Shown here one piece after another: positions 54,062 to 62,158 of a DNA stretch of 64,000 nt (positions are counted from its first letter, which is position 1; every line of letters begins with the position of its first letter). Below the pieces are notes generated by a model. The model had not been told where the DNA came from. It worked only from the letters and a program-made list of their open reading frames with translations, and did no database searches. The position numbers and the translations under genes are program-made. Location: the NCBI RefSeq assembly GCF_014323725.1, contig NZ_JABVED010000009.1, positions 1-64,000 of the forward strand. The letters are read 5' to 3'. The DNA is from Actinokineospora xionganensis. Lineage in GTDB: Bacteria > Actinomycetota > Actinomycetes > Mycobacteriales > Pseudonocardiaceae.

Positions 54062-55155
54062 CCCAGCGGCTTCGGATCGCGTACCTGCTGACCCAGGACC
54101 ACGGCGGGCCGGTGGACCTCACCGTGCGCCTGGCCGCGACCCTGATCGACTCCGGCGAGGCCGAGGTGCGGGTCTTCGGCCCGCCGCCGCGGCGGGGCTC
54201 GGACCTTGTCGATGGGCACCACGAGCTCATAGCCGTCCCCCGCAAGGGAGACCTGGGGGCGGCGCGGAGGGCCAGGGCCGCGCTGCGGGCGTGGAGTCCC
54301 GACGTGGTGCACGCCCAGGACCGTCGGGCGGGCTTGGTCAGCGCGGGCCTGCCTCGCGTCGTGCACACCTACCACGGTGTCCCGGACGACGTGGGCGAGC
54401 CGTGGTTCCGCGGCACCCGGGGCGCGCCGAAGCCGTCGAAGTACACCAGGGCCGTCCTGGCCGCCGACGCCTTGGTGGCGCGCGTCGTCGCCCGCACGGT
54501 GGCCCCGGCCCCGAGCATGGCCACGTTCCTCACCGGCCGCCTCCGCGTCCCCACGCAACGGGTCGTCCACATCGACAACTGCGTGGCGATGGGCGAGGCC
54601 CGCCCGACGGCCGGGCCCGTCCGGAAGTTGCTGTTCGCCGGTCTCCTGGTGGAACGCAAGGGCTTGGACCTCCTGCTGGCGGCACTCGCCATCCCCGACA
54701 CCATGCCCCCCGACGCGACCCTGACGGTGGCGGGCGACGGCCCAGAACGCACCAGGGCGGAACGTCTCGCTGATCGGCCGGGGTTGCGTGGCCGCGTGCG
54801 GTTCCTCGGTTTCCGGTCCGACGTGCCCGTTCTCCTGCGCCAGCACGACGCTTTTGTGTTGCCATCCAGGATGGAGCAGCAGCCACTGGTGATCGCGGAG
54901 GCGATGGCGGCCGGGAAGCCGGTGCTGGCCACCGACACGGGCGGCGTCGCCGACATGCTGACCGTCCCCGGCACGCGGCGGTACTTGGCCACCCCGGGTG
55001 ATGTCCACGACTTGGCGCGGCAACTGCGCGCCCTCTTCGCCGCTCCCGCACACAGTGGCGACCTTCTGGCGGCCAACGCCCGCTCCCGCTTCTCCCCGGA
55101 AACCTGCGCCCACCAACACCTAACCCTATACCGAACCCTCACTGCTCCCATGTGA
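54058..55155 (+). CDS. Family 4 glycosyltransferase (3)
   Basis: A 365-residue GT-B enzyme, last gene of the exopolysaccharide operon. The N-terminal part has YLLTQDHGGPVDLTVRLAAT and DVVHAQDRRAGLVSAGLPRV; the donor domain has LFAGLLVERKGLDLLLAALA and PSRMEQQPLVIAEAMAAGKP. The ATG 54058 overlaps the previous stop by 4 nt with AAGGGAAT upstream. It is followed by the large inverted repeat at 55245. Confidence 0.9.
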   Translation: MTQRLRIAYLLTQDHGGPVDLTVRLAATLIDSGEAEVRVFGPPPRRGSDLVDGHHELIAVPRKGDLGAARRARAALRAWSPDVVHAQDRRAGLVSAGLPRVVHTYHGVPDDVGEPWFRGTRGAPKPSKYTRAVLAADALVARVVARTVAPAPSMATFLTGRLRVPTQRVVHIDNCVAMGEARPTAGPVRKLLFAGLLVERKGLDLLLAALAIPDTMPPDATLTVAGDGPERTRAERLADRPGLRGRVRFLGFRSDVPVLLRQHDAFVLPSRMEQQPLVIAEAMAAGKPVLATDTGGVADMLTVPGTRRYLATPGDVHDLARQLRALFAAPAHSGDLLAANARSRFSPETCAHQHLTLYRTLTAPM

Positions 55156-55244
55156 TCCCGCGCGTGGACGGCAGCGGGTTGGGCCAGCCGGCTTTCGCGG
55201 GAGGCGCGTCTTGAGCCCGGTTCCGCGACCTGGGTGGGGTGCAC

Positions 55245-55374
55245 CTTCGGGTGGTTGGGCTTGATTCGGGGACCCCTGAGATGGCCCTGCGGGTCAAGAA
55301 GGTGGGGAGAGGGAAGCCCCGCCCCCGCGAGGGTATGGCCATCTCCGCCTCGAATAAAGCCCAACCACCCGAAG
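55245..55374. repeat. Large inverted repeat after the exopolysaccharide operon
   Basis: The arm at 55245-55286 begins CTTCGGGTGGTTGGGCTT and its partner at 55337-55374 ends AAGCCCAACCACCCGAAG. Inside, ATTCG/CGAAT and GAGATGGCC/GGCCATCTC also pair, with some mismatches between. The loop is about 50 nt. It may act as a terminator or be an interspersed palindromic element. Confidence 0.7.
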
Positions 55375-55527
55375 CTGCAGTCCCGTTGGAGCCCTCGCGT
55401 CAGCAGGGAGAGGGGCTCACCCCGAGCCACACACGTCCACCTGCCACCCACCGGCGAGCGCAGCGACGCGTCTCCCGCGGGAAGCCGTTGGGCGGGTTCG
55501 CGGTGGAGAGGCCGTGATCCACTCCAC

Positions 55528-56304
55528 CCCGATGCGCGCAGCGCGAGCCCCACCGCTCCGCTCCTCTCGATGCGCGCAGCGCGAGCCTCACCCTTGGCCC
55601 GGTAGGGCTGGCATGGTCACCGATCGCACCGTGGGCGACGTGCCTACTGGTTACACACCCGATGCGCGCAGCGCGAGCCTCCCCCTTGGCCCGGTAGGGC
55701 TGGCATGGTCACCGATCGCACCGTGGGCGACGTGCCTACTGGTTACACACCCGATGCGCGCAGCGCGAGCCTCCCCCTTGGCCCGGTAGGGCTGGCATGG
55801 TCACCGATCGCACCGTGGGCGACGTGCCTACTGGTTACACACCCGATGCGCGCAGCGCGAGCCTCCCCCTTGGCCCGGTAGGGCTGGCATGGTCACCGAT
55901 CGCACCGTGGGCGACGTGCCTACTGGTTACACACCCGATGCGCGCAGCGCGAGCCTCCCCCTTGGCCCGGTAGGGCTGGCATGGTCACCGATCGCACCGT
56001 GGGCGACGTGCCTACTGGTTACACACCCGATGCGCGCAGCGCGAGCCTCCCCCTTGGCCCGGTAGGGCTGGCATGGTCACCGATCGCACCGTGGGCGACG
56101 TGCCTACTGGTTACACACCCGATGCGCGCAGCGCGAGCCTCCCCCTTGGCCCGGTAGGGCTGGCATGGTCACCGATCGCACCGTGGGCGACGTGCCTACT
56201 GGTTACACACCCGATGCGCGCAGCGCGAGCCTCCCCCTTGGCCCGGTAGGGCTGGCATGGTCACCGATCGCACCGTGGGCGACCACGCAATTGGTTACAC
56301 ACCT
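55528..56304. repeat. 92-bp tandem repeat array
   Basis: Units starting at 55569, 55661, 55753, 55845, 55937, 56029, 56121 and 56213 are spaced exactly 92 bp apart and nearly identical; the first has a small variant, and the last decays after about 56283. A short partial unit precedes at 55528. Each begins GATGCGCGCAGCGCGAGCC and contains CACCGATCGCACCGTGGGCG. Because 92 is not a multiple of three, no continuous reading frame runs through it. No gene is visible between 55156 and 56441. Confidence 0.93.
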
Positions 56305-56396
56305 CGAAGGCGCGTAGCGCCGAGCCACGCCGGGTCAGGCGTGCTGATCGCACCGTGGGGGTCCGGGGGGTCGCCCCCCCGGGTGAAATAGCGAAA

Positions 56397-56433
56397 GAGC
56401 CCCCTATGCCTGCTTTCCAGGCATAGGGGGCTC
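56397..56433 (-). terminator. Terminator of tRNA-Glu
   Basis: A perfect 16-bp stem, GAGCCCCCTATGCCTG with CAGGCATAGGGGGCTC, and a 5-nt loop, placed 8 nt beyond the tRNA 3' end in its direction of transcription. A run with several T on the minus strand follows (CTTTCGC). Confidence 0.85.
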
Positions 56434-56441
56434 CCACTCTG

Positions 56442-56514
56442 TAGCCCCGACGGGATTTGAACCCGCGCTACCGCCTTGAGAGGGCGGCGTCCTAGGCCGC
56501 TAGACGACGGGGCC
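56442..56514 (-). tRNA. tRNA-Glu (CTC)
   Basis: 73 nt. The minus strand folds as a cloverleaf: acceptor GGCCCCG/CGGGGCT, D-arm TCTAGCGGCCTAGGA, anticodon stem CCGCC/GGCGG with loop CTCTCAA (anticodon CTC), and T-arm GCGGGTTCAAATCCCGT. No CCA is encoded. It is 72 nt downstream of tRNA-Gln on the same strand, and gltX, its synthetase gene, lies 1.2 kb upstream. Confidence 0.96.
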
Positions 56515-56586
56515 AAGGAACTTTCATCTTAAGTTATGTTGTCTTGCTGGCGGGAATCCTACCAGATGGCTTTGGACTCTTTACCG

Positions 56587-56658
56587 CTGGGGTACCAGGA
56601 CTCGAACCTAGACTAACTGAACCAGAATCAGTCGTGCTGCCAATTACACCATACCCCA
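56587..56658 (-). tRNA. tRNA-Gln (CTG)
   Basis: 72 nt. The minus strand gives acceptor TGGGGTA/TACCCCA with discriminator G, an anticodon stem ACTGA/TCAGT around loop TTCTGGT (anticodon CTG), and T-arm CTAGGTTCGAGTCCTGG. No CCA is encoded. Probably cotranscribed with tRNA-Glu. In actinobacteria this tRNA is usually charged with Glu by GltX and amidated. Confidence 0.95.
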
Positions 56659-56758
56659 ATGGCTATTCGATCAGCCCTGTTCGGATCTCTCCGTTAGTGC
56701 TGTTCGGGGCGCCGGAGAAGATGTTAGACCACACCCCGTACGGAGGAGAAATCGGGGC

Positions 56759-57559
56759 CTACCGTCGCGGGGTGGGGACTCCGGAGGCGCTGGTCAGTGT
56801 CGGTGTGCGGTAGTCGGTGACCAGGAGTTCCGGCAGGTCGGCGAGGCTGTCGATCACGGGGACGACGGTGTCGGTGTGTTCGCTGCCACCGGTGCGGTCG
56901 AGCCAGACGCCGTGGAGGCCCGCGGCGCGGGCGGCCAGGGCGTCGAGGTCGAGGCGGTCGCCGATGTGCAGGGTCTCACTGGGGTGTACGCCCAGTTGGG
57001 CGCAGGCCGCGTGGAAGATCGCCGGGTCGGGCTTGGCGACGCCGAGTTCGCCCGCGCTGACCACGACGTCGAAGTAGCGGGAGATGCCTTGTGCGGCGAG
57101 GCGTGCCCGCTGGTGAGGGGCTGAGGCGTTGGTCACAGCGGCGATCATGAAACCGGCGGCGCGGAGCCAGTCGAGGCAGGGGCGGGCGTCGGGGAACAGG
57201 GTCCACGCCTGGCGCATCTGGTCGAGTCTGCGGTCCTCCAGCACCGCGACGGCGTCGTCGTCGATGAGGGCGCCGAGGTCGGCCAGGAACGCCTTGGTGC
57301 GGGTGCGGCGCATCGTGTCGTAGTCGAGTTCGCCGGAGACGACCATGGCGCTGTGCTCGTCGGTGACGCGCTGCCAGGCGGGCCACATGTCGTCGCGGCC
57401 GATCAATTCGGTGAGTGCCGATCTTGCCGACCCAGTGAAATCGATCACTGTGTCGTCGATATCCAGGCACACCGCGTGAATTGTTGGCGGGCAGTGGTCG
57501 CGGGTCAGCGCTCCGGGCGTGGCCGTCGGCAACATAAAAGACATGAGCGCTGATGTCAT
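56759..57559 (-). CDS. HAD-superfamily hydrolase
   Basis: A 266-residue phosphatase-like protein. Motif I is CLDIDDTVIDFTG (nucleophile Asp, D-x-D), motif II lies in AAVTNASAPHQRARL, and motifs III/IV in GVAKPDPAIFHAACAQLGV and HIGDRLDLDALAARAAG. It is subfamily I, like 2-haloacid dehalogenase/pyrimidine-nucleotidase relatives; the substrate is unknown. I choose ATG 57559 because TATCGT lies exactly 6 nt upstream, a leaderless pattern; ATG 57544 and 57535 are alternatives. It ends upstream of the tRNA genes. Confidence 0.88.
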   Translation of the reverse strand: MTSALMSFMLPTATPGALTRDHCPPTIHAVCLDIDDTVIDFTGSARSALTELIGRDDMWPAWQRVTDEHSAMVVSGELDYDTMRRTRTKAFLADLGALIDDDAVAVLEDRRLDQMRQAWTLFPDARPCLDWLRAAGFMIAAVTNASAPHQRARLAAQGISRYFDVVVSAGELGVAKPDPAIFHAACAQLGVHPSETLHIGDRLDLDALAARAAGLHGVWLDRTGGSEHTDTVVPVIDSLADLPELLVTDYRTPTLTSASGVPTPRR

Positions 57560-57639
57560 TCAGCGACGATATGTTGTCGAAGCGCCTTTTCGATTCGTCT
57601 GCACAGGTGATATTTCGGCTACTTGCACGGTCAAGCACG

Positions 57640-57683
57640 AACGCGCCGCGATTGGTCCCGAAAGAGTTCTATCGCGGCGCGTT
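57640..57683 (-). terminator. Hairpin downstream of gltX
   Basis: Perfect 13-bp arms AACGCGCCGCGAT/ATCGCGGCGCGTT separated by 18 nt start 10 nt beyond the gltX stop. The loop is long and the T-run is poor, so termination is plausible but not certain. Confidence 0.6.
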
Positions 57684-57692
57684 CGGCAAGCG

Positions 57693-59177
57693 TTACGGCA
57701 GTGCGGCGCGCAGCCTGGAGAGGGTGCGGTCGCGGCCGAGCAGTTCGAGGGACTCGTACAGCGGCGGGGACACCGTGCGGCCGGTCGCGGCGACCCGCAC
57801 GGGGGCGAAAGCCTTCCGCGGCTTGAGACCCAGGCCGTCGATCAGCGCCGCCTTGAGCGCCTCCTCGATGGCCGGGGTGGTCCACTCGGCGAGACCCTCA
57901 AGCGCCTCGATGCTCGCGTCGAGGACGGGCTTGGCGTCCGGTCCGAGCGCCTTCGCCGCCGAGTCCTCCTCGGGGGCGAATTCGTCCTCGGGGGTGAACA
58001 GGAACCGCATCATCCCGGCGGCGTCGGCGAGCACGATGACTCGCTCCTGCACCATCGGCGCGATCGCGTCCACTGTGGCCACCTGCTCGGCGGTCGGCTC
58101 GGCGGGAAGCAGTCCGGCCGAAATCAGATAAGGCAGCGTCCGGCTGACGAACTCCGCGGGCGCCAGCGCGCGCACGTGTTCGGCATTGATCGCTTCGGCC
58201 TTCTTGAGGTCGAATCGGGCCGGATTGGAGCTGACTTTGCCGATCTCGAATGCCTCGACCATCTCCGCCATGGTGAAGATGTCGCGGTCGTCCGCAATGG
58301 ACCAACCGAGCAGCGCGAGATAGTTGAGCATTCCCTCTGGGACGAATCCGCGCTCGCGGTAGGCGAACAGATTCGACTGCGGGTCGCGCTTGGACAGTTT
58401 CTTGTTGCCCTCGCCGCGCACCAATGGCATGTGTCCGAAATGCGGGGTGAACTCGGCGACGCCGACCCGCCGCAGTGCCTCGTAGAGCGCGATCTGCCGC
58501 GGGGTGGACGGCAGCAGGTCTTCGCCGCGCAGCACGTGGGTGATCCGCATGAGGGCGTCGTCGACCGGGTTGACCAGGGTGTAGAGCGGCTGGCCGTTCG
58601 CGCGGACGAGGACCGGGTCGGGCACGCTGCCCGCCGGGAAGCTGATGTCGCCGCGGATGAGGTCGGTGAATCCGATGGCCCGGTCGGGCATGCGCAGCCG
58701 CAGGGTCGGCTCGCGACCCTCGGCCCGCAGCTTGACCTTGTCCGCGTCGGTGAGGTCGCGGTCGAAGTTGTCGTACCCGAGCTTCGGGTCCTGCCCGGCC
58801 GCCTTGCGCCGCTCCTCCACCTCCTCGTTGGTGGAGAACGACTCGTAGAGCTCGCCCGCCTCGGTCAACTTGCGGATGACCTCGGCATAGCGGTCACCGC
58901 GCTGGCTCTGCCGGTACGGGCCGTAGTCGCCGCCGACCTCGGGGCCTTCATCCCAGTCGAGTCCGAGCCAGCGCAGCGCGTCGAGGAGGGCTTCGTAGCT
59001 CTCCTCGGAGTCGCGCGCGGCGTCGGTGTCCTCGATGCGGAAGACGAGTTTGCCGCCGTTGTGCCGGGCGAAAGCCCAGTTGAACAGCGCTGTACGGATG
59101 AGCCCGACGTGCGGGGTGCCGGTCGGAGACGGGCAGAAGCGGGCTCGGACTGGGGAGTTCGCGTCAGGAGTACTCAT
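57693..59177 (-). CDS. gltX: Glutamyl-tRNA synthetase
   Basis: A 494-residue class I synthetase. The HIGH-equivalent motif is [20 protein letters not shown] near residue 15, and the KMSKS-equivalent is [11 protein letters not shown] near residue 255. The C-terminal helical anticodon-binding domain is complete. In actinobacteria it usually charges both tRNA-Glu and tRNA-Gln; both genes lie just downstream. The start is ATG 59177 ([20 protein letters not shown]). Length is normal. Confidence 0.97.
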   Translation of the reverse strand: MSTPDANSPVRARFCPSPTGTPHVGLIRTALFNWAFARHNGGKLVFRIEDTDAARDSEESYEALLDALRWLGLDWDEGPEVGGDYGPYRQSQRGDRYAEVIRKLTEAGELYESFSTNEEVEERRKAAGQDPKLGYDNFDRDLTDADKVKLRAEGREPTLRLRMPDRAIGFTDLIRGDISFPAGSVPDPVLVRANGQPLYTLVNPVDDALMRITHVLRGEDLLPSTPRQIALYEALRRVGVAEFTPHFGHMPLVRGEGNKKLSKRDPQSNLFAYRERGFVPEGMLNYLALLGWSIADDRDIFTMAEMVEAFEIGKVSSNPARFDLKKAEAINAEHVRALAPAEFVSRTLPYLISAGLLPAEPTAEQVATVDAIAPMVQERVIVLADAAGMMRFLFTPEDEFAPEEDSAAKALGPDAKPVLDASIEALEGLAEWTTPAIEEALKAALIDGLGLKPRKAFAPVRVAATGRTVSPPLYESLELLGRDRTLSRLRAALP

Positions 59178-59274
59178 GGCCCGATCAGCGTATCTCTGCC
59201 GATCTCACTTGACCGACTCGACGCCCGGGTGCATCCTGAGCTTATTCAACCGGCGTTGAAAAGGGGAGATCACC

Positions 59275-60501
59275 ATGGACCGCACGACGGTGTGCGTGGC
59301 GGGCGGCGGGCCCGCCGGGATGGTTCTGGGGCTGCTGCTGGCAAGGGCGGGGATCGAGGTCACGGTGCTGGAGAAGCACGACGACTTCCTGCGCGACTTC
59401 CGCGGCGACACCGTGCACCCGCCGACCTTGGACCTGCTCGACGACCTCGGCCTCGGCAAGCAGTTCGCCGCGCTGCCGCAGAGCCGGATCCAGCAGGTCC
59501 AGGTCCCGTACAAGGGCGGCTCACTCGTCCTCGGCGACCTGACCCTGCTGCGTGGCAGGCATGACTACATCGCGATGGTCCCCCAGTGGGACCTGCTCGA
59601 CCTGCTGGCCAAGGCCGCGCGTGAGGAGCCGACGTTCACCCTGCGGATGGGCACGGAGGCGACCGGGCTGATCCGGGAGAATGGCCGCGTCACCGGCGTG
59701 ACCTACTCGACGAGGGACGGTGGCAGCGGCCAAATCCAGGCGGACCTGACGGTCGCCTGCGACGGCCGGACCTCCCTGCTGCGGGCCAAGGCGGGCCTGC
59801 GGTCGAAGTCGTACCCGACCCCGATGGACGTCTGGTGGTACCGCCTCCCCAAGCACGAGGGCGACCCGTCGGGCATCGTCGGCCTCCTCGGCAACCACCG
59901 CGCCGCCGTGATGATCGACCGCGCCGACTACTGGCAGTGCGCCACCCTCATCCGCAAGGGCACGGACGCGGAGGCCCGCCGAACCCCGATCGAAAACCTC
60001 ATGCGGGACATGACGGAAGCCGCTCCCTGGCTGTCCGACCGCGCCGACGCCCTGTCCTCCTGGGATGACGTCAAGGTGCTCGACGTCAAACTCGACCGCC
60101 TGCGCCAGTGGCACATCGACGGCCTGCTCTGCCTGGGCGACGCGGCCCACGCGATGTCCCCGGTCGGTGGTGTGGGCATCAACCTGGCGGTCCAGGACGC
60201 GGTGGCGGCGGCCCGACTGCTGGCGGCCCCGATCAAGCGCGGCACGTTGTCCACAAAGGACCTGGCGAAGGTTCGACGGAGGAGGCTGCTGCCGACGGTG
60301 GTGGTGCAGACGATGCAGCGGATCGCCCACGCGAAGGCCCTCAAGCCCGCGCTGGACGGCGAGGTGAACATCGCCCAGTCCGTGGTGCCGCCCAGGCCGC
60401 TGCGGCTGATGGCCCGAATCCCGGCCCTGCGCCGAATCCCGGCTCTGATCGTCGGCCGCGGTCTGCTCACCGAGCCGACCCCGGTCTTCGCCCGCCGCTG
60501 A
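59275..60501 (+). CDS. FAD-dependent aromatic-ring monooxygenase-like protein
   Basis: A 408-residue flavoprotein. It shows the Rossmann motif CVAGGGPAGMVLGLLLARAG, the DG motif near ACDGRTSLLRAKAGL, and the second FAD motif LLCLGDAAHAMSPVGGVGIN. It is of the p-hydroxybenzoate hydroxylase type (UbiH/PHBH fold). The substrate is unknown; it may act on a secondary metabolite or quinone. The start ATG 59275 follows AAGGGGAG. It is divergent from gltX and convergent with the FAH gene, with a long hairpin between. Confidence 0.9.
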   Translation: MDRTTVCVAGGGPAGMVLGLLLARAGIEVTVLEKHDDFLRDFRGDTVHPPTLDLLDDLGLGKQFAALPQSRIQQVQVPYKGGSLVLGDLTLLRGRHDYIAMVPQWDLLDLLAKAAREEPTFTLRMGTEATGLIRENGRVTGVTYSTRDGGSGQIQADLTVACDGRTSLLRAKAGLRSKSYPTPMDVWWYRLPKHEGDPSGIVGLLGNHRAAVMIDRADYWQCATLIRKGTDAEARRTPIENLMRDMTEAAPWLSDRADALSSWDDVKVLDVKLDRLRQWHIDGLLCLGDAAHAMSPVGGVGINLAVQDAVAAARLLAAPIKRGTLSTKDLAKVRRRRLLPTVVVQTMQRIAHAKALKPALDGEVNIAQSVVPPRPLRLMARIPALRRIPALIVGRGLLTEPTPVFARR

Positions 60502-60504
60502 CCA

Positions 60505-60578
60505 CGCGAGTCCCCACCTCCCGACGATGAGTTCTCACGTGAAGTGGGAACTCGGTGTCGGGAGGGTGGGGACTCGCG
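60505..60578. terminator. Bidirectional terminator between monooxygenase and FAH genes
   Basis: CGCGAGTCCCCACC(T)CCCGAC pairs with GTCGGGAGGGTGGGGACTCGCG, a stem of about 20 bp. A second stem inside pairs GAGTTCTCAC with a GTGGGAACTC-like strand. It fills the space between two convergent stop codons, much like the repeat at 19154 but of unrelated sequence. Confidence 0.8.
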
Positions 60579-60583
60579 GGGGT

Positions 60584-61360
60584 TTAGCGGAGGGTGACGG
60601 GGTTGGTGAGGGTGCCTAGGCCAGCGATGGAGACCGAGACGCTCTGGCCGTCCTTGATCTGGCCGACGCCCGCGGGGGTGCCGGTCAGGATGATGTCGCC
60701 GGGCAGCAGGGTCATCACCGCCGAAACCCACTCCACCAGCTTCGGCACGTCGTGGATCATGAAGGCGGTGCTGGAGTCCTGCTTGACCTCGCCATCCACC
60801 GTGGTCGTCAGGTCGAGGTCTTCCGGCGAGACCGACGTGTCGATCCACGGCCCCAGCGGGCAGAACGTGTCGTGCCCCTTGGCCCGGGTGAACTGCCCGT
60901 CCGCCTTCTGCTGGTCCCGCGCGGTCACGTCGTTGGCGATCGTGTACCCCAGGATCACGTCCTTCGCGCGCGCCGCGGGCACGTCTCGGCACGGCATGCC
61001 GATGACGACCGCCAGCTCGCCTTCGAAGTCGACGTGATCGGAGTCACGCGGCAGCTTGATGGCCGCGTCGGGGCCGATGACCGTCGTGGACGGCTTCATG
61101 AAGATGACCGGGTGGGACGGGGCCTCCGCGCCCATCTCCTTCGCGTGGTCGGCGTAGTTCTTGCCGACGCACACGATCTTCGTGGGCAGGATCGGGGCGA
61201 GCAGCCTGGTGTCGGCCAGCGGCCACCGGCGTCCGGTGAACGTGGGCGTCCCGAAGGGATGCTCAGCGATCTCCGCCGCGACCAGGTCGTTCCCGTCGCC
61301 TTCGACGGCGACGAAGGCGACACCTTCCGGATGGGCAATTCGAGCGATACGCACGACCAC
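60584..61360 (-). CDS. Fumarylacetoacetate hydrolase family protein
   Basis: A 258-residue enzyme of the FAH/HpcE fold. It has VGKNYADHAKEMGAEAP, HVDFEGELAVVIG with the metal-binding acidic residues, GYTIANDVTARDQQ and LLPGDIILTGTPAGVG. Members act as acylpyruvases, oxaloacetate decarboxylases or dioate isomerases; the substrate cannot be fixed. The start is ATG 61360 or GTG 61354 (RIARIAHPEG). It sits beside gltX as in M. tuberculosis (Rv2992c-Rv2993c). Confidence 0.92.
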   Translation of the reverse strand: MVVRIARIAHPEGVAFVAVEGDGNDLVAAEIAEHPFGTPTFTGRRWPLADTRLLAPILPTKIVCVGKNYADHAKEMGAEAPSHPVIFMKPSTTVIGPDAAIKLPRDSDHVDFEGELAVVIGMPCRDVPAARAKDVILGYTIANDVTARDQQKADGQFTRAKGHDTFCPLGPWIDTSVSPEDLDLTTTVDGEVKQDSSTAFMIHDVPKLVEWVSAVMTLLPGDIILTGTPAGVGQIKDGQSVSVSIAGLGTLTNPVTLR

Positions 61361-61372
61361 ACCCTAAGCCCC

Positions 61373-61518
61373 CCCGTTTCGGTCGCGAGTCCAACGTTGA
61401 CGACAACGAGTCCAACGTTCAGAACATCACAGGTTCCAGCTCACAGTGACGTAGAGCGGAAGTCGATGTTTTGAACGTTGGACTCGTTGTTGTGAACGTT
61501 GGACTCGCGACCGAACGG
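61373..61518. repeat. Second, shorter copy of the GAGTCCAACGTTCAGAACA hairpin repeat
   Basis: Arms of about 55 nt (61373-61427 and 61464-61518), with CGGTCGCGA outer ends and two 21-nt GAGTCCAACGTTCA units each, around a loop of about 36 nt that differs from the first copy. The right arm ends at the stop codon of the lipoprotein gene (GGGTCA). One unit is mutated in both arms (GTTGACGACAAC against GTTGTTGTGAAC). Confidence 0.85.
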
Positions 61519-61519
61519 G

Positions 61520-62131
61520 TCAGCGTTCGGTGGGGGTGAGGCTCTCCTTGGCCAGGAGGTAGCCGGGGAGGGCCTTGTCGTAGTCGGCTCCGTCGGCGGC
61601 GGTCACGGAGACGACCACCGACCGCAGCGGGGTCACCATGGCGAACGCGCGGGCTCGGGCGCCTTGCTCTTTGACGTAGGTCACCTCGACGCCCTCGCCC
61701 ATGCCGACGTTCGTGTCGCGGTACTGCGGGTCGGAGATGGCGCCCTCGCTGCCGAGGAACTTCTCCAGCGCCCCGCGCGGCGTCGAGCCGGGCTCACGGC
61801 CCACCCAGGCCCGCAGGAACGCCGCCTTCCCGCTGCTCTCCTTGACCTGGCAGGCCAGTGCCAGACCACCGCGCGGCGACCCGCCCGGCGGCGTGGGCAC
61901 GACCTCCCACTGCTGACCGATGTCGAACACCACCGGCATCGAACACGTGTCCGGCGTGCCGACCTGCTGCGCGGTGGCCGCGGGCGTGGCCCGGGTGTGC
62001 CAGACGTCGGAGGCGGGGGGCGCCGAACTGGGCGGCGGCGCGGCGTTGCCCGGCTGGGTGCCACCGCCCGCACACCCGGTGACCATGATCGCCACCGACA
62101 CGATTGCCGCCGCCACCTGAATCCGACGCAC
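61520..62131 (-). CDS. Putative lipoprotein of unknown function
   Basis: A 203-residue secreted lipoprotein. The signal peptide MRRIQVAAAIVSVAIMVTGC ends in the lipobox V-T-G-C, followed by Gly and a Pro/Ala/Ser-rich linker to about residue 45. The remaining globular part has two cysteines (DTCSMPV and LALACQVKES), likely paired. I do not recognise the family with confidence; similar lipoproteins are common in Pseudonocardiaceae. It lies 27 nt after cimA on the same strand and may be cotranscribed. Confidence 0.8.
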   Translation of the reverse strand: MRRIQVAAAIVSVAIMVTGCAGGGTQPGNAAPPPSSAPPASDVWHTRATPAATAQQVGTPDTCSMPVVFDIGQQWEVVPTPPGGSPRGGLALACQVKESSGKAAFLRAWVGREPGSTPRGALEKFLGSEGAISDPQYRDTNVGMGEGVEVTYVKEQGARARAFAMVTPLRSVVVSVTAADGADYDKALPGYLLAKESLTPTER

Positions 62132-62158
62132 CCGACTGCCTCCTCTGCCCTGAAAGGC

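Noticed and set aside
55514-55789. 91-codon ORF in the tandem repeats
   Set aside because: The repeat period is not a multiple of three and the frame is a chance opening through the first units.
55528-56304. CRISPR array
   Set aside because: The 92-bp units are identical throughout; there are no short repeats separated by unique spacers and no cas genes nearby.
56544-56813. 89-codon ORF across tRNA-Gln
   Set aside because: It overlaps the tRNA gene and the end of the HAD gene, and its translation has no coding character.
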